From: Breviolum minutum Mf 1.05b.01
Taxonomy: Eukaryota > Sar > Dinophyceae > Suessiales > Symbiodiniaceae
Assembly: GCA_000507305.1 (NCBI GenBank)
Contig: DF239826.1
Span: 1-64,000 of the forward strand
Direction of reading: 5' to 3'
DNA: 64,000 nt
Position numbers and translations under genes: made by a program. The notes below the pieces were generated by a model. The model was not told the DNA's origin. It saw nothing but the letters and a program-made list of their open reading frames with translations, and did not search any database. This document shows positions 48,851 to 59,351 of this stretch, piece after piece (within the stretch, counting starts at the first letter, position 1; every line of letters begins with the position of its first letter).

Positions 48851-50039
48851 AATGGTGAACAGTGCAAAACTCGAATTCCACCCAAATACTAAGCTGCGTC
48901 ATGTGTTCCAAACAATCTTCTTCTCTGACCAAGGCAGTTCATGGCACTGCTTGAAATACATCTGCAGCAGGGTTGCAAGTGTTGCCCATCGCTCTGGGGT
49001 TTAGAGATTTGAGCAACAAAGGGCCAAATAACAACCGCAGCTTGGAAGAACACTTATGGCACCTCGCTCTTACAACTTCAGAATCTTCAGACGTCGCACC
49101 CGTGCGATTGGAAAGACACAAGTGGCTCCCAAAACACGCAAGACTGCATGGTGGCTTTCATCGAACTTGAGAAGTGCGTTACTGGCAATGGAATGTCAAA
49201 TCCACGATCACAAAAACAGAGCTCTCCTGACACAGCAGGCCTGGATCGCATTGGGCATACTTTGGTAGGAAATTGATTGCGGTAGTGGTGCCATCGCCTT
49301 CCTAAAAGCTTCTGAAATAACAACTCTACCTTTATGATTTAACAGGGTCTGTGCAGTAACGCAGCAGCCGCCATCTTCTGCTAGGCGGTCGGGTTCCATG
49401 CTTCGTTTGCTCCTGAACAGCGGTGGCTACCTACAACTTCGCAGCTTCGGCACCTGGGCACTATAAGTGCAAACGTAGTACCAGTGCAATTTTTGTGAGA
49501 CTGGGGTGGCTCCCAAGACAAGCAAATCTGCTGCTATGTGGTGGCTTGCAGCGAACTCCAAAAATATGCCATTGGCCAGGAAATATCACATAACAGTCAG
49601 AAAACCCAGATCTTCCCGAACATAAAACAGGATCGCCTAGCGAAAACTGGTGGCTACCTACAACTTCACTGTTTTTTAACTGCACAGTCTAGTGGCACCT
49701 TGCTTTTGCAACTTCAGCAGCGTCACCCTTGCGAGTGGTAAGACTAGCATGGTTCCTAAAACAAGCAAATTTACCACTGAATGGTGGCTCGCGTCGAGCT
49801 TGACAAATGTGCCACTGGCCATGAAATGTCAATCAACAATCACAAAAGCAGAGCTCTCCTTACATAGCAGACCTGGATCGCTTTGGGCATACTTTGGCAG
49901 GAAATTGATTGCGGTAGTGGTCCAATCGCCTTCCTAAAAGCTTCTGAAATAACAACACAAAACTGGATTGCCGTGGGAAAACTGGTGGCTACCTACAACT
50001 TCGCAGCTTCACTTTCTTGCACCGCAGAATGTCCATCTA

Positions 50040-50810
50040 TACCATTTTAGAGCCTGCTAGCTGGTAGAGATCCCAAAGCTGTGATTCCTGCACAGTGCCT
50101 TTGCTGTAGAGATCTGTGCTCAAATGGGCCAAATGACAAGCACAGCTTGGAAGAACAATTCTGGCACCTTTCGTTTTTTCAACTTCAACCGTGACACCCT
50201 TGGAAGTGGCAAGATTAGGATGGCTCCCAAAACTAGCGAATCTGCTGCTATGTGGTGTCTGGCATCGAAGTGGAAGCACATGCCACTGGCCATGAAGCGT
50301 CAAATCAAGAATCAGAAAAGCAGAGCTTCCTAAGCACCTAGAGCCTGCTAGCTGGTAGCACTCCCAAAGTTGTGCTTCTTGCATAGCTGCCTTTGAAATG
50401 GGCCAAATAGCATGTTTGCTTTTGCAACTTCAGTGTCCAGGGCCACCCTTGCTAGTGGCAAGACTAGGATAGTTCCCAAGACAAACAACTTTACCACTGA
50501 ATGGTGGCTGGCGACGAACTGGAAAAATATTCCACCGGCCATGCAATGTCACATCATGGTAACTGTCCCAAAGCCGTGATTCTTGCAAAGCCACCTTTGC
50601 TGTAAAGATATGGGCTCAAATGGGCCAATTTTGGCACCTTGCTCTTGCAACTTCAACAGTGGCACCCTCATGAGTGGAAAGACCAGGGTGGCTCCCAAGA
50701 CAAGAAAATTTCCCACTGCTTGGTGGCTGGCTTCGAACACGAAAACTATGCCACTGGCCAGGAAATGCTAAATCAAATGTGAGAAAAGCCAGACCTTCCC
50801 AGACGCAGCA
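50040..50810. repeat. Higher-order repeat block, first copy
   Basis: This multi-unit segment reappears at about 53440-54190, shifted by roughly 3397 bases. It keeps the same irregular unit spacings (285 and 218 bases here, 273 and 220 there) and the same shortened unit beginning CCTTTGAAATGGGCC. It shows that groups of units were copied together. Confidence 0.85.
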
Positions 50811-53439
50811 CAAAACTGGATCGCCTTGGGAAAACTGGTGGATACCTACAACTTCGCAGCCTCACTTTTTTCCACTGCACAATCTCTATTTAGAACCATT
50901 TTGGACCCTGCTAGCTGGTAGCCCCAAAATTGTGTTTTTTGCACAGCTGCCTTTGCAGTAGACATCTGTGCTCACATCGGTCAATTAAATAGCAAGCACA
51001 GCTTGGAAGAACACTAGTGGCACCTTGCTTTTGCAACTTTAACAGTCGCCAGGGGCACCTATCCCCAAACAAGCAAATCTACCACAGAATGGTGGCTGGC
51101 ATCGAACTGGAATAACATGCCACTTGCCATGAAATGTCAAATCAACAGTCAGAAAAGCCAGACCTTCCCCAACACAACACAAAACTGGATTGCCGTGGGA
51201 TAACTGGTGGCTACCTACAACTTCGCAGCTTCACTTTTGTGCACACCACAATCTCCATTTAGGACCAATTTCAACGATGGCAGCTGGTAGAGATCCCAAA
51301 GTTCTGATTCCTGCACAGTGCCTTTGCTGTAAAGATCCCCGCTGCCAAATAGCAAGCATAGCTAGGAAGAACACTACAGGCACTTTGCTTTTGCAACTTC
51401 AGCAGTGGCCGGGCACCCTTGTTAATGGCAAGACTAGGATAGCTCCCAAGAGCAAATTTACCACTGAATGGTGGGTGGCGACAAACTGGAAAAATATTCC
51501 ACTGGCCATGAAATATCAAATCAACAATGAGAAAAGCAGAGCTTCCCATACACAACACAAAACTGGATTGCATTCGGAAAACGGGTGGCTACCTAGAACT
51601 TCGCAGCTTCACTATTTTGCGCTTTTTTGCACTGTTCACTCTCCATCTAGAACCATTTTAGAACCTGCTAGCTGGTAGCAGTCCCAACGTTGTGATTCTT
51701 GCAGACTTGACTTTGCTGAAAAGATCTGTGCTCAAATGGGCCAAATGACAAGCACAGCTTTGAAGAACAGTAGTGGCACCTTGCTTTTTCTACAACTTCA
51801 ACCATGACACCCTTGCGAGGGGCAAGACTAGGATGGCTCCCGAAACTAGCAAGAAAAACTATGAATGCATTTTGGCTGGTTGACTTGATAGCTGTCCCAC
51901 TGGCCAAAAAATGCCAAGTGAGGGCTGAGAAAAGCTAGATCTTCCCATGCACAAAACCAACCTGGTTCCTCTTGGGAAAACTGGTGGCTACCTACAACTT
52001 CGCAGCTTCACTTTCTTGCACCGCAGAATGTCCATCTAGAACCATTTTAGAGCCTGCTAGCTGGTAGAGATCCCAAAGTTGTGATTCTTGCAAAGCCACC
52101 TTTGCTTTAAAGATGTGGGCTCAAATGGGCCAATTTTGGCACCTTGCTTTTTCAACATCAACAGGCGTAACTATCCAATTGGCAAGACTAGGATGGCTTA
52201 CAAGACAAGTAAATCTACCACAGAATGGTGTCTGGCTTCGCCATGAGATGTCAAATCAACACTCAGAAAAGCAGAGCTGCCCAAACAAGACACAAAACTG
52301 GATCGCATTCGGATCACTGGTGGTCACCTACAACTTCGCAGCTTCAGTTTTGCGCACACCACAATCTCCATTTAGGACCAATTTAGACGATGACAGTTGG
52401 TAGCTAGCTGTCCCAAGCTTGTCTCTATACCTGATATTTATAATTCCTAAGCCGCTGCCTTTGCTGTAGAGATCTGCCCTCATTTGCGCTAAATGAAAAA
52501 CACAGTTTGGAAGAAAAGTTGTGGTGCCTTGCTTTTGCAACTTCAACAGGCGCACCCATGAGAGTGGGAAGACTAGGATCGGGCAAGAAAAACTACCAAT
52601 CCATGGTGGCGGGCTTCGAACTGGACAGGTCTGCCACTGGTCATGAGATGCCAAATCAACAAGGTAAATGGCAAACCTGGATCGCCTTGGGAAAACTGGT
52701 GTCTACCTACAACTTCGCACCGTGCAATGTCCATCTAGGAACATTTTAGAACCTGCTACCTGGTAGAGATCCCAACGTTGTGATTCTTGCAGAGCTGACT
52801 TTGCTGTAAAGATCTATGCTCAAATGGGCCAAATGACAAGCACAGCTTTGAAGAACAGTAGTGGCACTTTGCTTTTACAACTTCAACCATGACACCTTTG
52901 CAAGTTGCCAGACTAGGGTTGCTTACAAGACCAGCAAATCTACCACAGAATGGTGGCTGACATCGAACTGGAAAAACATGCCATTGGCCATGAAATGTCA
53001 CATCAACAATGAGAAAAGCGGAGCTTCCCAAACACAACACACAACTGGATCGCCTTGGGAAAACTGCTGGTTACCTACAGCTTCATTTTTTTGCACTGAC
53101 AATCTCTATTTACAACAATTTTGGACCCTGCTAGCTGGTAGCAGCCCAAAAATTGTGTTTTTTGCACAGCTGCCTTTGCCGTAGAAATACGCTCATTTGC
53201 GCCCAACGAAGAACAGAGGCACCCTTGCAAGTGGAAAGACTAGGATGGCTCCCAAGACAAAAAAAATACCACTGCGAACTCGAAAAAAAGGCCACTTGCC
53301 ATGAAATGTCAAATCAACCGTCAGAAAAGCCAGACCTTCCCCAACACAAACCTGGATCGCCTGGGGAAAACTGGCTACCTACAACTTCGCAGCTTCACTT
53401 TTTGGCACTGCAGAATATCCATCTAGAACCATTTTAGAA

Positions 53440-54190
53440 CCTGCTAGCTGGCTGCTAGCTGGTGGCAGTCCCAACGTTGTGATTCTTGCAGACTTGACTT
53501 TGCTGAAAAGATCTGTGCTCAAATGGGCCAAACCACAAGCACAGCTTTGAAGAACAGTAGTGGCACTTTGCTTTTCCAACTTCAACCGTGACACCCTTGC
53601 GAGTGGCAAGACTAGGATGGCTCCCAAAACTGGCGAATCTGCAAATATGTGGTGTCTGGCATCGAAGTGGAAACACATGCCACTGACCATGAAGCGTCAA
53701 ATCAAGAATCAGAAAAGCAGAGCTTCCTAAGCACCTAGAGCCTGCTAGCTGGTAGCACTCCCAAAGTTGTGCTTCTTGCATAGCTGCCTTTGAAATGGGC
53801 CAAATAGCATGTTTGCTTTTGCAACTTCAGTGGCCAGGGCCACCCTTGCTAGTGGCAAGACTAGGATAGTTCCCAAGACAAACAACTTTACCACTGAATG
53901 GTGGCTGGCGACGAACTGGAAAAATATTCCACCGGCCATGCCATGTCACATCATGGTAACTGTCCCAAAGCCGTGATTCTTGCAAAGCCACCTTTGCAGT
54001 AAAGATATGGGCTCAAATGCGCCAATTTTGGCACCTTGCTCTTGCAACTTCAACCATGACACCCTTGCGAGTGGAAAGACCAGGGTGGCTTCCAAGACCA
54101 GCAAATTTATCACTGCTTGGTGGCTGGATTCGAACTCGAAAGAAATGCCACTGGCCATGAAATGCTAAATCAAATGTGAGAAAAGCCAAA
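53440..54190. repeat. Higher-order repeat block, second copy
   Basis: This is the counterpart of 50040-50810 with few substitutions. A second pair of larger blocks starts at about 54306 and 55400, shifted by about 1095 bases (three units). Confidence 0.85.
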
Positions 54191-55825
54191 CCTTCCCCAA
54201 CACAACACAAACCTGGATCGCCTTGGGAAAACTGGTGGCTACCTATAACTTCGCAGCTTCACTTTTCTCCACCGCACAATTCCCATTTAGGACCAATTTA
54301 GACCCTGCTAGCTGGTAGCAGTCCCAACGTTGTGATTCTTGCAGAGCTGCCTTTGCTGTAAAGATCTATGCTCAAATGGGCCAAATGACAAGCACAGCTT
54401 TGAAGAACAGTAGTGGCACTTTGCTTTTACAGCTAGCCGTGCCACCCTTGCGAGTGGAAAGACTAGGATGGCTGCCAAAACTCGCAAATCCACATGCCAC
54501 CGGCCATGAAAGGTCAAATCAACACGGAGAAAAGCCAGACCTTCCTCAACGCAAACCTGGATCGCCAAGGGAAAACTTCTGGTTACCTACAGCTTCAGTT
54601 TTTTGCACTGACAATCTCTATTTACAACAATTTTGGACCCTGCTAGCTGGTAGCAGCCCAAAATTGTGTTTTTTTGCACAGCTGCCTTTGCAGTAGACAT
54701 CAGTGCTCACACCAGCCAAATGACACTTACAGCTTTGAAAGAACAAATTGTGGCATTTTGCTTTTACAACTTCAGCAGAGGCACCCCTGCAAGTGGCAAG
54801 ACTAGGATGGCTCCCAAGAGAACCAAATCTGCTGCTACATGACTGGCATCGAACTCGAAACACATTCCACTGGCCATGAACAAGGAGAAAAGCAGACCTT
54901 CCCCAACACAAACCTGGATCGCCTTGAGAAAACTGGCTACCTACAACTTCGCAGCTTCACTTTTTGGCACTGCACAATATCCATCTAGAACCATTTTAGA
55001 ACCTGCTAGCTGGCTGCTAGCTGGTAGCAGTCGCAACGTTGTGATTCTTGCAGAGCTGACTTTGCTGTAAAGATCTGTGCTCAAATGGGCCAAATGACAA
55101 GCACAGCTTTGAAGAACAGTAGTGGCACTTTGCTTTTACAACTTCAACCGTGACACCCTTGCGAGTGGCAAGACTAGGAAGGCTCCCAAAACTAGCGAAT
55201 CTGCAAATATGTGGTGTCTGGCATCGGACTCGAAACACATGCCACTGGCCATGAAATGCTAAATCAACAGTGAGAAAAGCCAAACCTTCCCAAACACAAC
55301 ACAAACCTGGATCGCCTTGGGAAAACTGGTGGCTACCTATAGCTTCGCAGCTTCACTTTTCTCCACCGCACAATTCCCATTTAGGACCAATTTAGACCCT
55401 GCTAGCCGGTAGCAGTCCCAACGTTGTGATTCTTGCAGAGCTGCCTTTGCTGTAAAGATCTATGCTCAAATGGGCCAAATGACAAGCACAGCTTTGAAGA
55501 ACAGTAGTGGCACTTTGCTTTTACAACTAGCCGTGCCACCCTTGCCAGTGGAAAGACTAGGATGGCTGCCAAAACTAGCAAATCCACATGCCACCGGCCA
55601 TGAAAGGTCAAATCAACAAGGAGAAAAGCCAGACCTTCCCCAACGCAAACCTGGATCGCCTAGGGAAAACTGCTGGTTACCTACAGCTTCGCAGCTTCAC
55701 GGATTTTTGCCCAGATCTTACAACGAAATCTTGCGAGTGGCAAGACTAGGATGGTTCCCAAGAACAAATTTACCACTGTATGGTGCCGGGCCTCGACCTC
55801 GAAAAATATGCCAGCCATGAAATGT

Positions 55826-56079
55826 CAAATTTTGCCAATCGGAAACTGGTTGACTATTTGGGCAAATCAAAAGGAGCTTCAATCCAGGTTTTTGTGGAAG
55901 CAGCAATTTTCAATGAATTTTGCCTTGACCCTGGGACTGTCAACCATCAAAACAATCAGTTTGCCATCAAGGAAACCACTCCAACCCTGGGAGAGCCACG
56001 GCAGGTTTTGGATGCACCCAGAATTTGGCTTCGGCAAGTTGGCAAACTTGCCGCTCGAATCGATGGATTCGCATGAGTA
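55826..56079 (+). CDS. Open frame at the right edge of the array, strand unclear
   Basis: The plus strand reads KSKGASIQVFVEAAIFNEFC, then VNHQNNQFAIKETTPTLGEP and VLDAPRIWLRQVGKLAARI to a stop. The minus strand of the same bases is also open (GWSGFLDGKLIVLMVDSPRV, KAKFIENCC) and fits the direction of the other genes. Both are protein-like. Neither family is recognised. Confidence 0.3.
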
Positions 56080-59000
56080 CCATCTACAAGCTGCAGGTTT
56101 CTTTCTTGTTCACGGAATCTCACATCCTATCCTTGGGTCTCAAATGCACTGATCGAAGTCGGTGAAGTCTTTCGACTGTGACCAGCGGTCATAGCCGCAC
56201 TTCCATCCTTGGAGCCTCCACATTTGTCGAGTATCATGCACAACTAGTCTTTCCCTCGGCAAGGTACCGTCCTTAATAGGATACCCGCATCAAAATAGAC
56301 CACGCACACACTTCATGCAGCATTTCAGTACTAGTTTGCCGGACTGATACCTCCCTGCAGAGTGAGGAATGGTACACTGGCGTAAAAGCACATTTGCTTG
56401 CTGTTCTCAACTCAAGTCGCTACAGGCCAGCTACTTTTTCCGACAAATCTGAACTTTTGAATGCCTCTGGACTGCCTTCTCCTCTTGTGGGCAGAGACTA
56501 TACAAACTCTCAAGCTGTATGTAGTGTAATCAGGGGCGAAACAGCTTTCATAGCAAGACGAGCACACTGTGGAATCGTTCAGCTTTGGAAGTGTACAGGG
56601 TGCCGCTAGGCCCTGCCTGTATTCGATACATGTCTTCAATGTGTAGACAACAAGGCAAGATTGGGAAGAGAGTGAAATATATGACCTGGCCTTGTGCAGC
56701 GAACTCCTTTGGTTTGTCCAATTCTTCTCGCGTGTAAGTACAGCCAGACTGATTGGCATCCCCAAAGAATCTGTTTTCCGAATCTCAACATCTCGATAAA
56801 GCATGGGCAGATTGCTGGACAAAGTGTGAGATTCGCTCTGCACAACAGATCTGGATGTAGGCTCCAATGACACAAAATTCGTTGATTTCAACAGTCTAGA
56901 GATTGTCGGGAGGAATTGGAAGCAGAAATGTCTGTCGGGTGAGTATAGGCCCTACAAGAGCTTCCCTTCTTCACCCATCGTTGGAGTGCGAGAATGCTCA
57001 CTCTTAGCTGTCGACAGTACTGATCTTAAATCCAAAATGCGACTCAATGTTTCAGCAGCTAGGTATCTATGGAAATGTGTGGTGTCTGAAGCTTCCTCTT
57101 CTTTGGCATCATGGCTGCAGCCAAGGTGGGCTGTAAAGGCTCCTGCACAAGATCAAAGTCTGGGCTGACAAAGGAGAAATTACCACAGCAGAACCCCCAG
57201 CATGTCCAGAACTCTTCCCCTTGTTTCGTTAATGTACTGCAAGCCGATCTGTTTCTAGTAAGTGTCCCGGTTTTTAGGTTCATGCATTTTTGTTGAAAGG
57301 GACGCTTTCCACTGGAGGAAAGATGGTGTAAAAATTGTATACATCCACAACAAATTTGCGGACGTCCACACAGCCGGCAGAGCGTCAGACTCTCAGTCCT
57401 TATCCGGCCTCATCCTCCGCATCCTGAGCTTCCTCAGTTTCACTCCTCCGAGTCAACTGCGATCGTGCTGAAGTCTTGATGAAAATCTTTGAATAGAAAC
57501 CCTGCGTGATAAAATCTACAATACCTTGGGGTCGGTGGCAACTCTTCATCTTGGACCTCACAGTTACCATTAGGAGTGGCTTGACTAAGCAGCCAGACGT
57601 CCATGTTTTCTACTTAAAACAGCTTAGGCTGAAACATCACCCTGTTCCCAAATATCTGCCAGAGTGAAACATGCCGAATCTCTGCCAAAAGGAGCAAAAA
57701 CTTCACTTCAATGGTTCTCTTTTCCCCACGTATCGTGGATTTCCTTAACCAACACATCACTCAACCGATCATAGGATTGACTTCACAACAGAACCTTCTA
57801 ATTGATCAACTCTGTTATCCCTTTGGTACCCAACTCTTCAAACACCCATGAACCGATGAGTGTAGCTGCAAAACAGATACTCCCCCGCAGCCTTACCTAG
57901 GAGGCGAAATCCTAAGACATAAGCACCATATTCTTGGCGGAACGTTGATGGAGCCAATCATTTTTTTTCTGTTTCTTTGGGAAATGTTCAAGGATGTAGG
58001 AACTGCGTTGCGGGGAAATTAAACCAGGAATTCAACTCATTGCTGTATTTTCTCAGAGATCAGGCATCATGCTAGACTTCCATCTTTGATAAAATCTAAA
58101 AAACAAACATAAACACACCAAAAATACAAATCAAACATCTGATCATCTCCAAACAATTTGGGAACAAATCACACCTGGGGTCCATGATAAGGAACTTCCA
58201 ACGGTCAGAGAATGCAAGATATGCCCACAGCTTTCGTATTCAGCTGGGTGTAAGATTTCTTCGGGGGACTCCTTTTTGAACACCAGGCCTCAGGGCAGCG
58301 CGCCTGAACACACCTTCAAGGAGAAGGCCTCCGAGGCTTCCCAGCTGGAATCTTTAGCACCTAAGCTGATTTCACTGGCCATGGTTGGGTCGTTTCCAAT
58401 GATCGGAGTGGGTTTCTTTGGCTGAACTACCACGAGTTTTGGAGCGTTGAAAGATGCTGACGGATCAAGCAAATTACAGATGGTGACGGATACAAATGAA
58501 AATCTATATAGAAGGTGATGGTGAAATCCCCAACTACTACCGTTTTGGTGCCTTAAAAGAAATCATCCATCAGACCATCAGAAATATGAAAGATTTTGGA
58601 AGTTCACCATAGGGCCCTAGAAAGGAAACCATTTTGTTAAGCCCAATCGTATATCATGTAAGTGAGCGTCTGAGGAAAAGAATGGATGTGGAGAACTTTT
58701 CTGGCAGAAATCAATTATATTCCTTTTGTCTGCTGCAACCCTTACCGTTGCTTGGTTGAGGTACACAGTTTTATGGAGGGTTGTCTTGCTTTTCTTGCAA
58801 GATTTACCCATGTTGTTTCGTCAGTCATGTTGAAGAGAAACCGTTGAGTTTTCTGAGCGATCCTAAAAGAAAGACCTTGTCAGAAGAAACCAATCTGGGT
58901 ATGCTTACTTCAAAACTTTGGCACCCCATTGAACCCATCAAATGGTCCTATGAACTCCACTTGCGCTAAAGACCTTCGAGGTTGTTCGCTGAATGACACA

Positions 59001-59351
59001 ATTTTTGCTTGCTCCGTGTGCCATTGTGCAGCTTTGTCGACCTTTGTGGAAAATCCTGACAATGGTGATGACATTGTGCTGAGGAACCCACTCTGGTCGA
59101 GATTTTTTGCAACTCTGGGCGCAGGCTGATCCCAATGCCACCGCGCGGCGTCAAAATCAACCTTTACCCTCCAAAAGTGATGTCCTTCTCTCTGTCTCTA
59201 ACGTCCAAAAGTCAGTCATGCACGTTTGAAACTGACTTGCTACTCACTGCGTTGCTGGTTGTTGTTGCATGGAAAGAGAAATCACAATAAGTTCACCAAA
59301 TAACAGCAAGTGATCAAGAGCCTGGAGGGACCTGTATATAGATATATATAA
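56080..59351. other. Unassigned stretch with minus-strand exon candidates
   Basis: Candidates are 56412-56891 (NLPMLYRDVEIRKTDSLGMP), 57080-57230 (FWTCWGFCCGNFSFVSPDFD), a possible last exon near 57809-57880 ending WVFEELGTKGITELIN-stop, and 58290-58450 (PKLVVVQPKKPTPIIGNDPT). No domains are recognised and joins were not built. Confidence 0.3.

Larger units (their letters stand above)
48960..55830. repeat. Diverged tandem-repeat array, about 20 units
   Basis: A unit of roughly 220-400 bases recurs about 20 times in one orientation. Recognisable blocks, in order, are GCTCAAATGGGCCAAATGAC, GGCACTTTGCTTTTACAACT, AGTGGCAAGACTAGGATGGC, CACTGGCCATGAAATGTCAA, AAACTGGTGGCTACCTACAA, CTTCGCAGCTTCACTTT and CCTGCTAGCTGGTAGC. 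The GGGCCAA block starts near 49018, 50110, 50395, 50613, 51730, 52110, 52808, 53517, 53790, 54010, 54368, 55079 and 55463, with weaker copies between. Units differ by substitutions and by indels that are not multiples of three, so one continuous reading frame is not kept, though frames are open locally on both strands. It is best read as a non-coding satellite-like array. Confidence 0.88.

Noticed and set aside
48960-55830. Regularly spaced repeats suggesting a CRISPR array
   Set aside because: Units are 220-400 bases, diverged along their whole length and irregular; there are no short identical repeats with unique spacers, and the context is eukaryotic.
57781-57840. Minus-strand AAAGGGATAACAGAGTTGATC, resembling a conserved large-subunit rRNA block
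   Set aside because: Flanking sequence does not follow any rRNA pattern, and the same bases read as a protein-like exon end (EELGTKGITELIN-stop). Treated as coincidence.
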